Source: an uncultured Gammaproteobacteria bacterium
GTDB taxonomy: Bacteria > Pseudomonadota > Gammaproteobacteria > Steroidobacterales > GCA-2729495
Assembly (NCBI GenBank): GCA_937921935.1
Contig: CAKZWQ010000017.1
Span: 1 to 64,000 of the forward strand
DNA length: 64,000 nucleotides
Direction: 5' to 3'
Numbering within the stretch: the first letter of the stretch is position 1; the number at the start of each line of letters is the position of its first letter. A program made the position numbers and the translations under genes. Shown piece by piece: positions 7,500 to 17,100 of the stretch. The notes beneath the pieces are model-generated. The model did no database searches and was not told the origin of the DNA. It saw only the letters and a list, made by a program, of their open reading frames with translations.

Positions 7500-8975
7500 A
7501 TGAAAAAAGCAATTGTCTACTTGTGCGCGGCCGCCGCGATCACGGTGATATCGGTCGCTGGCGCCAAAGACCACCAGCGTATGGAGGTTGACCTTCTGGG
7601 TCAAAAAGCTGTGCCCGCCGATGCCTATTACGGTATCCAGACCGCCCGTGCGCTGGAAAACTTCCAGATCTCCGGGCGCACGCTGCAGGATTATCCGGCG
7701 CTGATTAATGCTTGGGCCCTGGTCAAAATGGCGGCTGCACAAGGCAATGCGGATGTCGGCAAGATGGATGCCAAAACCCGCGACGCCATTGTCAAAGCGG
7801 GTGAGGCAATCCTGGCGGGTCGGTATCACGACCAATTCCTCGTCGATCCCTACCAGGGTGGCGCCGGCACCTCCACCAATATGAATGCCAATGAGGTCAT
7901 GGCGAACGTGGCCCTGGAGTTGATGGGCAAGAAGCTGGGCGATTACGAGGTCATCGAACCCCACGATGATCTCAATATGTCCCAGTCCACGAATGACTCT
8001 TACCCCACGGCCCTTAAGGTGGCGATCCTGGTGCAGAACGATGCATTAGTTGCTGAGGCAGAATTACTGGTTGCTGCTTTGCGTGCCAAAGGCAATGAAT
8101 TTCTGCGGGTACTGAAAATGGGTCGTACAGAAATGCAGGATGCCGTGCCCATGACCCTGGGGCAGGAATTTCATGCCATGGCCAACGGGCTGGAGAGCGA
8201 GATTGCCTTTCTGCGCCTGTCAGAGAAGTCTCTTTACCCGATAAACATGGGTGGCACAGCCATTGGGACGGGCATCAATGCGCCCCCGGGTTACGCCGAG
8301 GCGGTGGCCAGGCACCTGGCCAAGCTCACCGGCAAGCCGTTCGTGAAAGCCGATGATCTGATCATGTCCTCCTGGGATCAGCAGGCCTTTATGGTCGAGT
8401 CGGGTGCGCTGAGAAATATGGCCGTCAAGCTGTCGAAGATTGCCAGTGACCTGATTCTCCTGTCTTCAGGGCCCCGGGCCGGCCTTGGCGAGATTAACCT
8501 GCCGCCCATGCAGCCTGGCTCATCGATCATGCCCGGGAAGGTCAATCCGGTGATCGCCGAGTTGATGAACCTGGTGTCATTCCGCGTTATTGCCAATGAC
8601 CTGGCGGTCACGCTCAGCGCGCGTAACGGCCAGTTGCAGTTGAATGCTTATGAACCCCTTGAAGCTATTGCGATTCTTGAATCGCAAATGTTGCTGACTA
8701 ATGCGATGCGCACGCTGCGCGAGCGTGCCATCGACGGCATCACGGCCAACCGCGACACCCTTGAGGGCTATATCGAGCGGACCGTTGGCATTGTCACGGC
8801 CCTTAACCCGGTTATCGGCTATGAGGCCGCCACGGAACTGGCCAAGGAAGCCTATGAAACCGACAAGGGGATTCTGCAGATTATTCGGGAGAAGAAGATT
8901 CTCACGGATGCGCAGATCGAGGATCTACTGGACGTGGAAGAATTGACCGGTCTGGATGCAAAGGCTTATCAATAA
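7500..8975 (+). CDS. aspA: Aspartate ammonia-lyase with an export signal
   Basis: 491 residues. Residues 24 onward are a normal aspartase: MEVDLLGQKAVPADAYYG, then GAGTSTNMNANEV near 123, SQSTNDSYPT, and the lyase signature GSSIMPGKVNPV at 340-351, whose flexible serine loop holds the catalytic base. VIAELMN after it and VPADAYYG favour aspartase over fumarase. It splits L-aspartate to fumarate and ammonia. In front lies a 22-23 residue extension (MKKAIVYLC start, hydrophobic core, AGA before KDHQ) that reads as a Sec signal peptide; ordinary AspA is cytoplasmic and lacks it. The signature is shifted about 23 residues relative to E. coli AspA, matching an added leader. The start has GGAG 8 bases upstream. 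First gene of the operon with asparaginase and fumarate reductase. Confidence 0.9.
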   Translation: MKKAIVYLCAAAAITVISVAGAKDHQRMEVDLLGQKAVPADAYYGIQTARALENFQISGRTLQDYPALINAWALVKMAAAQGNADVGKMDAKTRDAIVKAGEAILAGRYHDQFLVDPYQGGAGTSTNMNANEVMANVALELMGKKLGDYEVIEPHDDLNMSQSTNDSYPTALKVAILVQNDALVAEAELLVAALRAKGNEFLRVLKMGRTEMQDAVPMTLGQEFHAMANGLESEIAFLRLSEKSLYPINMGGTAIGTGINAPPGYAEAVARHLAKLTGKPFVKADDLIMSSWDQQAFMVESGALRNMAVKLSKIASDLILLSSGPRAGLGEINLPPMQPGSSIMPGKVNPVIAELMNLVSFRVIANDLAVTLSARNGQLQLNAYEPLEAIAILESQMLLTNAMRTLRERAIDGITANRDTLEGYIERTVGIVTALNPVIGYEAATELAKEAYETDKGILQIIREKKILTDAQIEDLLDVEELTGLDAKAYQ

Positions 8976-9032
8976 AAATTGTGCGGGCCATCTTGGCAGT
9001 CACTGGCCGTGCCATCTAATGGAGAAGAACTC

Positions 9033-10100
9033 ATGAGAATTTATCAGGCTGTTTTCGTTGTATCCCTGGCGCTGCTGCTGGCTGGGCTGGCCCAGGCCGG
9101 TGGACATGCCGACAAGCCCACGGTGGTCATTCTGGCCACGGGTGGCACCATCGCCGGCTCGGCTGAAACTCAGACCCAGGCCGGCTATACGTCGGGGCAG
9201 GTGGGCGTTGAAGTTCTTATTGATGCGGTCCCGCAGATCGCCGAAATCGCTACTGTCACGGGCGAGCAGATCGCTAACGTGGGCAGCCAGGATATGTCGG
9301 ACGAGATCTGGTTGAAGCTGGCTAAGCGGATTAATGAGCTGCAGAAATCTGCCGCGGTGGATGGCATCGTTATTACTCATGGGACAGATACCCTGGAGGA
9401 AACGGGCTATTTCCTTAACCTGACCGTCAAGGGTGACAAGCCCGTGGTCATGACGGCTGCCATGCGGCCATCCACGGCGTTGTCAGCCGACGGGCCTATT
9501 AATATCTTTAATGCTGTCGCTATTGCTGCTGACCCCCAGGCCAACGGCCGGGGGGTGATGATTGTTGCCAATGATCATATCCACGGTGCCCGGAGCGTGA
9601 CCAAAACCAACACCACGGCGGTTCACACCTTTGAGTCTTCTGAAAGTGGGTTGCTGGGTGAGTCGCTCTACGGCAAGAATCGCTATTACCGGTATCCCTA
9701 TCGTACGCACACGACTGACAGCGAATTTTCCGTTGAGGGCGTGGAAAAGTTGCCTCGGGTAGACGTTATCTATATCACGGCTGACGTTTCTGCCGACTTG
9801 ATTGATGCTGCCGTCAAGAACGGTGCCAAGGGTCTGGTTACCGCTGGCGTTGGCAATGGCAACATGACCGGACCCGCTCTGGAGGCTGTTAAATCTGCCA
9901 TCAACAAGGGCGTGGTTGTGGTGCGTTCCTCGCGGGTGCCCACCGGTGCAACCGGGCGCAATGTGGAAGTGAGCGATGATGAGGTGGGCACAATAGCCTC
10001 GGGTAGTCTGAATCCGGCCAAGGCCCGCGTGCTGCTGAAGCTTGCCCTGCTGAATACCACGGATATTCAGGCGATTCAGGCTGACTTTGAGCTCTACTGA
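9033..10100 (+). CDS. ansB: Type II (periplasmic) L-asparaginase
   Basis: 355 residues with a Sec signal peptide (about 1-22, ending AQA). It hydrolyses L-asparagine to aspartate and ammonia. Conserved parts: LATGGTIAGS with nucleophile Thr36, GYTSGQVG with the active-site Tyr, GSQDMSDE, ITHGTDTLEET with the Thr-Asp pair, MRPSTALSADGP, and VTKTNTT with the catalytic Lys. All residues of the two catalytic triads are present. The start at 9033 has GGAG 8 bases upstream and puts the signal peptide at the N-terminus. It lies 57 bp after aspA and 7 bp before the fumarate reductase, so its product aspartate is the substrate of the gene in front. Confidence 0.95.
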   Translation: MRIYQAVFVVSLALLLAGLAQAGGHADKPTVVILATGGTIAGSAETQTQAGYTSGQVGVEVLIDAVPQIAEIATVTGEQIANVGSQDMSDEIWLKLAKRINELQKSAAVDGIVITHGTDTLEETGYFLNLTVKGDKPVVMTAAMRPSTALSADGPINIFNAVAIAADPQANGRGVMIVANDHIHGARSVTKTNTTAVHTFESSESGLLGESLYGKNRYYRYPYRTHTTDSEFSVEGVEKLPRVDVIYITADVSADLIDAAVKNGAKGLVTAGVGNGNMTGPALEAVKSAINKGVVVVRSSRVPTGATGRNVEVSDDEVGTIASGSLNPAKARVLLKLALLNTTDIQAIQADFELY

Positions 10101-10107
10101 TTAGAGT

Positions 10108-11934
10108 TTGCAGGTGGGAGTGAAGGCGATTAGCGGTCAATCGAACACTCGGTCGATTTCCTGCTGGGCTCTGGTGATCATGGCAATTGTCTGGCCCGGC
10201 TTGCTGGTGCAGGCGGCTGATAATCTGGCCGAGTTTCATCGTGATCGGGGCCTGAGCTGTGTGGCCTGTCACGACGAAGGCCCGCCATTGTCTGACGACA
10301 ACCTGAGTCTGGAGAATCGTAACTGTTCGGTCTGCCACGGTTCCCTGGAGACAGTGTCAGTAGAGATCGGTGAGCGCGAGATTGATCCGCATCTGTCGCA
10401 TCTGCCGGGCGAGCCGGCCTGCACCACGTGTCATGCCACACACTCGCCGTCGGTGCCTTATTGCAGCGCCTGTCATAGCTTTGAGTTTAATTTGCCCTTC
10501 GCTGGTACCTGGGAGCGGATGGAAGCAAGTATCGATGAGTTGCAGCAGCAATCAGCGGCTCATGACTCGGCGATAAACAATCCGCCGCGGGATACCGTTG
10601 ATGTGATTGTGATCGGGTCAGGGGGCGCCGGGCTTTCAGCGGCGGTCGCGGCAGCAGATGCAAGTGCACGCGTGATCGTGGTTGAGAAAGAACCGGTGAT
10701 CGGCGGCAACTCCAAGCTGGCTGCGGGCGGTTTGAACGCAGCCGAGACCCGTCAGCAGGCCGCCTTGGGTATTGAGGATAGCCTTGCCCTGATGACTGCT
10801 GACACGATCAATGGCGGGAAGGATAAGAACGATCCGGTACTTGTCCAGGTGCTGGTATCGGAGTCGGCGGGCAGCGTGGACTGGCTGACGTCTATGGGGG
10901 CCGACATGAGCGATGTCGGTCGTATGGGCGGTGCCAGCGTCGATCGTACTCACCGGCCCGCCGGGGGGCTGGCTGTTGGTAAACATATCGTGCAGGTGTT
11001 GTATGACAGAGCCAGCCAGCTCGATGTTGATCTGCGCGTGAATACCCGGGCCGTGGAAATTCTGGAAGACCAGTCTGGTGCGGTTCGTGGTTTGCTGGTG
11101 CAGGGTAAATACACCGGCCTGTACTGGATCCAGGCGCCCACTGTCGTGGTTGCCGCAGGTGGCTTTGGGAAGAACAATGACTTGGTGGCCAGCTTTGATG
11201 AAAAATTACGGGGCTTTGCTGCCACCAACCAGCCTGGCGCCACGGGTGACGGCCTGAACGTTGCCACGCGGGCGGGGGCTGGCACTCTGGATATGCAATT
11301 CATTCAGGCCCATCCCACTTACTCACCCGTGGGTGGGGTGCTGGTAACGGAAGCGGTCCGCGGCAACGGGGCCATTCTGGTGAATGAAGCAGGGCGTCGG
11401 TTCGTCAACGAGCTCACGACCCGTGATGTGGCGGCTGCCGCGATTCTTGAGCAGGCAGGTGATCATGCCTATCTGATTTTTGACGAAAGCGTGCGGCGCT
11501 CGCTGCAACAGATTGAGGGTTACGTGGAGCTCGGAGCCGTCGATGAGCAACTGACCTTATCAGATCTTGCTGACTCTCTCGGTATGGATGCTACCGTGCT
11601 GACCGCGACTGTCGAGCGTTACAACGGCTTTGTCGCTGCCGGCACTGATCAGGAATTTTCTCGTCAGGATATGGCCAGACCCATTGCAGAGGAAGCCTTT
11701 TACGCCATAGAGGTTACCCCCGCGATTCATCACACCATGGGCGGTTTGCGCATTAACAGTCAGACGCAAGTGCTCAGTGGCGATGGCGAGTCCATCCGGG
11801 GACTGTTCGCTGCCGGCGAAGTGACCGGCGGTGTGCATGGCGCGAATCGCCTGGGCGGCAACGCGGTTTCCGATATCGTGACTTTCGGTCGCCGAGCGGG
11901 ACAACGAGCCGCAAATTATGCAGGTGTTAACTAG
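10108..11934 (+). CDS. fccA: Tetraheme flavocytochrome c fumarate reductase
   Basis: 608 residues from the TTG at 10108; GTG at 10120 is an alternative start. A signal peptide (about 13-35) leads to a tetraheme domain with CXXCH at 51, 73, 105 and 119. An FAD domain follows with VIVIGSGGAGLSAA near 166 and EKEPVIGGNS. Active-site residues of Shewanella flavocytochrome c3 are conserved with the same spacing: His402 (QAHPT), Arg439 (TTRD), His541 (HHTMGG) and Arg581 (NRLGGN). It reduces fumarate to succinate in the periplasm with electrons from a quinol-oxidising cytochrome, plausibly the tetraheme NapC-like protein at 61592. Last gene of the operon; fumarate is made by the first gene. A urocanate reductase-type substrate is less likely given these residues and neighbours. 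Confidence 0.92.
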   Translation: MQVGVKAISGQSNTRSISCWALVIMAIVWPGLLVQAADNLAEFHRDRGLSCVACHDEGPPLSDDNLSLENRNCSVCHGSLETVSVEIGEREIDPHLSHLPGEPACTTCHATHSPSVPYCSACHSFEFNLPFAGTWERMEASIDELQQQSAAHDSAINNPPRDTVDVIVIGSGGAGLSAAVAAADASARVIVVEKEPVIGGNSKLAAGGLNAAETRQQAALGIEDSLALMTADTINGGKDKNDPVLVQVLVSESAGSVDWLTSMGADMSDVGRMGGASVDRTHRPAGGLAVGKHIVQVLYDRASQLDVDLRVNTRAVEILEDQSGAVRGLLVQGKYTGLYWIQAPTVVVAAGGFGKNNDLVASFDEKLRGFAATNQPGATGDGLNVATRAGAGTLDMQFIQAHPTYSPVGGVLVTEAVRGNGAILVNEAGRRFVNELTTRDVAAAAILEQAGDHAYLIFDESVRRSLQQIEGYVELGAVDEQLTLSDLADSLGMDATVLTATVERYNGFVAAGTDQEFSRQDMARPIAEEAFYAIEVTPAIHHTMGGLRINSQTQVLSGDGESIRGLFAAGEVTGGVHGANRLGGNAVSDIVTFGRRAGQRAANYAGVN

Positions 11935-12025
11935 CCGGAGCTGCTGAAGCCCGCAATTTCTATCTCTTGTCAGCTCGAGCTTGATCCGCCGTGCGGCGGT
12001 GAAGGGTCTGCCGGGGTTGGTTACG

Positions 12026-12988
12026 TCAGAGCCAGCGTTGCCTGATGAATACCCCTATCTGGATTCCCACCACGACCACGAGAATCAGGCAAAAGATCAG
12101 GAAACCGTAGGGACTTTCCGCGCCTGGAATGCCGCTGACGTTAACGCCCAGCAGGCCCGTCAGGAATCCAAGCGGCAGAAAGATGGCCGCTACCACGGAT
12201 AAAACATAGGCGCGTTTATTGATCTGGTCAGACAGCAGACCCAGAAGTTCCTCCTGCACGACGGCGGCCCGCTCGCGCAAGGCATCCAGATCTTCAAGAT
12301 AACGAATCAGCCGGTCGCTGATTTCGCGCAGTCGCAGGCGGTCCATATCCGACAGCCAGCTCAGTTGCTCGCTCTGCATGCGGCTCAGGGCTTCTCGTTG
12401 GGGGGCGAGATAACGTCGCAAGGCAATCGCGTTGCGGCGTATTTCTGATAGATCATTGCGCATGGTGCGATCGGGTTCACGCATGACCTTATCTTCGAGC
12501 CCGGCGATACCGTCCTCCAGATCGTCGATGACATTATTCATGCGTGATACCAGCGCGTCTGCCAGGCGCACCAGCAGGTCTCCCGGCCCATCCAGCTTTC
12601 TTTCATTCAGTGAGTTGAGGACGTCTTTCACCGACAACAGGGGTCGGCGACGGGTGCTGATCACGCGATCAGCATCTGCCCAGGCACGCAGCGATACCAT
12701 GTCTTCGGGTTCGGCGCCCGGATTCAGATTGACGCCGCGCAAATTGAGCATCAGGCCATCTCCCGAGGCGCTCGCCCGCGGCCTGGTCTCCTCGGCCAGC
12801 AGCGCAGCTACGGCAGTTTCCGGCAGATTATCCTGGCCTTGCAGCCACTCGCTAACGCCGTCTGCAGTCCAGTCCAGGTGCAGCCACAGCAGGCCCTGGC
12901 TGGGCTGCCAAAGCCTGATCCCGTTGCTATCGAGTTCGACGACGGAAGAGCCCTTAATGAGTAAGGCATGAATCAGGCCATTGTTCAT
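12026..12988 (-). CDS. zntB: CorA-family zinc transporter ZntB
   Basis: 320 residues, the usual length of ZntB. A large cytoplasmic N-terminal domain (1-255) with a long helical part (VSRMNNVIDDLEDGIAGLEDKV) precedes two C-terminal membrane helices at about 262-282 and 295-315. The pore motif is GVN (LTGLLGVNVSGIPG) rather than the GMN of CorA magnesium channels; this and the IPG that follows are typical of ZntB. It moves zinc across the inner membrane. It stands alone, with no neighbour on the same transcript. Confidence 0.88.
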   Translation of the reverse strand: MNNGLIHALLIKGSSVVELDSNGIRLWQPSQGLLWLHLDWTADGVSEWLQGQDNLPETAVAALLAEETRPRASASGDGLMLNLRGVNLNPGAEPEDMVSLRAWADADRVISTRRRPLLSVKDVLNSLNERKLDGPGDLLVRLADALVSRMNNVIDDLEDGIAGLEDKVMREPDRTMRNDLSEIRRNAIALRRYLAPQREALSRMQSEQLSWLSDMDRLRLREISDRLIRYLEDLDALRERAAVVQEELLGLLSDQINKRAYVLSVVAAIFLPLGFLTGLLGVNVSGIPGAESPYGFLIFCLILVVVVGIQIGVFIRQRWL

Positions 12989-13090
12989 CGTGACTCAGGG
13001 CTCCCGTCCGGGGTGTCAGCGCAGCCTTGCGTGTTGCAATTATAGGCGCAAAGAGGAGCGTCGTGTCCTGAGTTCAAAGTGGTCAGGCTA

Positions 13091-13140
13091 AAAAAAGGGG
13101 CCGCATAAAGCGGCCCTTTTTTCTGATCACTAAAGTGATC
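13091..13140. terminator. Terminator plus adjacent hairpin
   Basis: GGGCCGC (13098-13104), ATAAA loop, GCGGCCC (13110-13116), with A6 before and T6 after: a strong intrinsic terminator for the minus-strand mipA-like gene that would also work on the plus strand. Between it and the mipA stop lies a second hairpin, GATCACT-AA-AGTGATC (13125-13140). Confidence 0.9.
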
Positions 13141-13148
13141 TTGTCGGC

Positions 13149-13934
13149 TTACTTGCGACGAAAAGTGTAGGCAATACCAACGCCCACGGCAGCCATCTGA
13201 TCATCGCTGGTGATTGGGCTGTCATCGATGTCATCGTCAAAAAATGTGTATCGGAGGAAGCCGATAAGCATCCAGGGTGAATCTTCCTTCTGGTATACAG
13301 CACTGCCTCCCGCAAAGTAGCTGAGCGTCGTATCTGGGTCATAAGCCGGACGTATATTGGGAATGACTTCGTTGCTCTCAACGCCATAGTAATATTCTGA
13401 ATAGCCTTCGCTGCCCCAGATGGTGCCGATGTTAGCATTCAGCTTGATGTTACCGATTCGCGTGTCGTAGAAACCTTCGGTGACTACTCTGCCACCGTTG
13501 CTTTCATCAGTGACATCTCCCGCTGCAGATAGTCTTGCGCCAAAACTGTTGGGTTGGAAGATGACGTGACCACCCACGCCTATCCATGGGTCGCGGTCGC
13601 TCATCCCGTCAAGGAAGTCGCTGTCGCTGGAATCGTAGCCTTCCTGGCCGAGCTCAAGAATCGGAGCGATTTCCCACGCATCCGACTTGAACAGCTTCCA
13701 GCCCAGGGTGTCGGCGCGAAAGAACAAGCGTTCGCCTTCGTAAAAGATTACCGGTACGACTGAAGTTTTGTCATCGTCGTCAAAATCGCGGTAGATCTTG
13801 TCTTCCCAGATCACGCCGGCCCCGAGAGTAATCGGCTTTGGGTCCCGTTTGCTGGATAGTTTGCCCGCCAGTGCATTACTAGTCGTCAGCAAAATTGCGC
13901 TGCTAACCAGAATATGAATCCCGAAATGCTTCAT
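13149..13934 (-). CDS. MipA/OmpV family outer-membrane protein
   Basis: 261 residues. A signal peptide (about 1-23, ending NALA) is followed by a beta-barrel typical of MipA/OmpV proteins: LGAGVIWEDKIYRDFD near the start, VPVIFYEGERLFFRADTLGWKLF, and a terminal strand AAVGVGIAYTFRRK. Family members are outer-membrane proteins, in E. coli a scaffold for murein synthesis, elsewhere general porin-like barrels. The role here is unknown. It is monocistronic, with a strong terminator behind it. Confidence 0.85.
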   Translation of the reverse strand: MKHFGIHILVSSAILLTTSNALAGKLSSKRDPKPITLGAGVIWEDKIYRDFDDDDKTSVVPVIFYEGERLFFRADTLGWKLFKSDAWEIAPILELGQEGYDSSDSDFLDGMSDRDPWIGVGGHVIFQPNSFGARLSAAGDVTDESNGGRVVTEGFYDTRIGNIKLNANIGTIWGSEGYSEYYYGVESNEVIPNIRPAYDPDTTLSYFAGGSAVYQKEDSPWMLIGFLRYTFFDDDIDDSPITSDDQMAAVGVGIAYTFRRK

Positions 13935-14114
13935 TGCTGTTCCCCTGAGCGTATATGGTAGGCGGATGTTGCCACATATGGTGCTTTGGCCGCTAATTAT
14001 TTATTACTCGAGCCCCGGTTCCGCCTGGGTATCAGGGCTGGCATGGTTCGCCGGGCCAATAGAGCAGGGGGTATCATCTAGGCTTTAGCTGCTGCCAGCG
14101 AATATCCTGTATTC

Positions 14115-17100
14115 ATGAAACGACCGTTGCCAAATCCCGTGAGTTACTTTGTTCTCGCGACCTCCTTATTTTTTCTGGCTCCGCTATGGGGTCAGCAAAC
14201 GGGAGCCCGGGTTACCCCAGACATGTTGCAGACCCGGATTGAGGCTGCTCAGGATTCTGCGACCCTGGATGAGGCGCAGAAGGCCAGGCTGATTGATCTT
14301 TACCGTCAGTCCCTAAGTAATCTGGAAAGCATCAGGGCGAGCAAAGAGGCGACGGAAGAATTTCGTCAGGCTACACGCACCGCACCCGCCGAGCTGGAGA
14401 AAATCAGAGCTCGGATGGATCGATGGGCAGCTCAGGGACCCGTTGCAGATTTACAGATTTCTGCTGCCGCCACGTCCGATAGCCTTTCAGCAAAGCTGGA
14501 TGAGGAGTTGGCTAACCTTACTGCCATCAGTGCCAAGCTCGCTGTGCTCGAGGCCCGCGTGGAGTCCGAAGCCCAGCGCCCCGCTCTCGTGCGGCAACAG
14601 ATCACCGCCGCTCGCAGCGCAGTCGAGGAATTGGCCAGCCGGTCGGGTGATCCAGCGCCCCGTGACCAGAATCCGCAAATCCTTGAGGCGGCGAGCTGGG
14701 CCTCGACAACCCGGCTGGAGTCTTTGCAGGAGCAAATTACCTTACTGGACAGGGAATTGCTGACCTATGGTCCGCGCAACGATTTATTAAGTGCTCAGCG
14801 GGACGAGCAGGCCACCAGTTCCAGCCGCACTAGCCAGAAAGTTGAACTGCTGCGGGCGGCGGTCAACGAGCGCCGCCGCGACGAGGCCGAGAAGGCCATG
14901 GGGGAGGCCGAGGCGGCTCTGGAAGGAGCGACGGCTAATGATCCCCTGGTGGGCGAATTGGCCCAGGCAAATCTGGATCTTGTCGGTACGCTGGCCGACC
15001 AGGTTGCCCAGCTTGATGAGTTGGTCGCCATAGAGGGCGATCGGCCGCGAACTACCCAGATTGATAGTGCCTTTCGTAGTGCTAGGCGAAAATTGGAATT
15101 AGATGGACAGGGCGCCGGTGCTGCTGTCGGCCTGGCCATTCTGGAGCAGCGTCGCCAATTTCCCACGGCCAGGAGTTATCTGGTTCAGCGTCGCGCGATT
15201 GGTCGGTCCCTGTCGGTAGTGAGTCTGCGACTACTGGAGTCCGCAGAGGAGCGCGCGCTCCTTCGCGAAGCTGAAACTTACTTGATGGAGCGCATCGTGG
15301 CCGTTGGCCAGCAAGAGCTGACAAGCTCTCAGCGAGAAGAGGCGATGGACCTGCTCCAGACACGCAGGACTCTTCTGGAGCGCAGTATTGCGAATGACAA
15401 TGCGCTGCAGCGACGACTCTATGCTTTGGATGATGTCTTACAACGGCTGATCCAACGCACCACGGCCTATGACGCGTTTCTGGCCGAGCGGATGCTCTGG
15501 GTACGCACCACCAAGGGCGCTGATAAAGCGACCTGGGCCCAGTTGCCAGGTGAACTGATCCGTTATCTCGCTCCGGCTTCGTGGCTTGGGACTCTGCAAT
15601 TCGCCGCCGCCAGGTTGCTGGAAGCGCCGCTTTACCTGTTAATTGTTCTAGTGGCTTTATTGATTGCCATACGCCGCAAGACGCTGAACCTGGCCCTGCT
15701 GGATACGGGCGGTGTGGTCGCCAGGATTCGTGAGGACAACATGGCGGTCACCTTCAAGGCCGTTGCATTGACTATCGTGCTGGCCGCACCCGTGCCATTG
15801 ACTCTTGGCGCTGTCGGCGCCGGCCTGGTGAGCGCTCCCGAGGCGCCGGATTTCGCGAATGCCGTGGGCACAGCCCTGGTCAATATCGCAATTTGGGTCG
15901 CCTTTCCCCTGATCCTGCTCGTATTGTTTAAGCCGGGTGGTGTAGCTGACCAGCATTTTCGCTGGGACGGCGCGGTGCTGAAATCTCTTCGGCAGAGCAT
16001 CCGCTTGTTCGTTCTGGTGGCCTTCCCCGTGGATTTCGTCCTGGTGACATCGAATCTGACCGATCAGCAAACGGGAATATTCGGTGGCGCCCTGACATTG
16101 ATTGCTTTCACTGCTTTGATGGTTACCCTGGCCGTCCTGATCCTGCGGATTGGCCATCCGACCAAGGGGGTCATTGCACCCTACCTGGCCGACCATCCTG
16201 ACAGCCGATGGTGGCGTTGGCGCCAATTGTGGTTGCCCCTCATTGTGCTTATTCCGGTGGCTTTGGCTGTTCTGGCTCTGTCAGGCTTTAACTACACCTC
16301 GCAGCAACTCGTGCATCGGTTGTTCCAGTCCATCTGGCTGATTACGGCAATCTGGCTGATTGGAGCAGTAGTGCGTCGGTGGTTAGTGATGACCAGTCGC
16401 AGACTGGCTTATGAAAAGGCGCTCAAGTCTTTGGAGGAATCACGAGCCAGGCGACTGAAAGAGGCCGAAGAGCCGGCGAGCGCCGGTTCCGAGCATGAAG
16501 AAGGTGGTATCGGCGAACCGGAGATAGACCTGGTCGCCATGGACGCGGATAGTCAAAAACTCTTGAACGCCGTGATTTTATTGATCGGGGCACTGGGCCT
16601 GATTGCCGTCTGGGGAGATGTGCTGCCGGCGCTGAGCCTGTTCGAGAAAATTGAGTTCTGGAACAGAAGCATTGTGGTTGACGGGATCCAGACGCTTGCG
16701 CCGGTCACTGCTGGTGACGTGCTCATGGCTCTGGTCGTGAGTATCGGCGGCTATATTCTGGTGGCCAATCTGCCGTCCCTGATTAACATTATTCTGCTTA
16801 AGCAGGGCAGTGTCAGTGCGGGTGGGCGTTATGCTGTGCAGACCCTGACCAGCTACGTCATTATCGCGGTGGCAGTGCTGTATGTGCTGAACACACTGGG
16901 CCTGAATGCTTCTCAGCTTGGCTTTGCCGCTGCTGCTTTAGGTGTCGGAATTGGTTTTGGGCTGCAGGAGATCGTTGCCAACTTCATTTGCGGGCTGATC
17001 CTGTTGTTCGAGCGGCCGGTCAGGGTTGGCGACGTGGTGACCATTGGCACAGAGTCTGGTGTGGTCTCAAAGATTCGTATTCGCGCCACAACGCTGCGTG

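Noticed and set aside
7500-8975. Fumarase C instead of aspartase
   Set aside because: VPADAYYG and GSSIMPGKVNPVIAELMN match aspartase; fumarase would have VPADKLWG and NPTQCEA-like segments.
12026-12988. CorA magnesium channel
   Set aside because: The pore motif is GVN followed by SGIPG, as in ZntB, not GMN.
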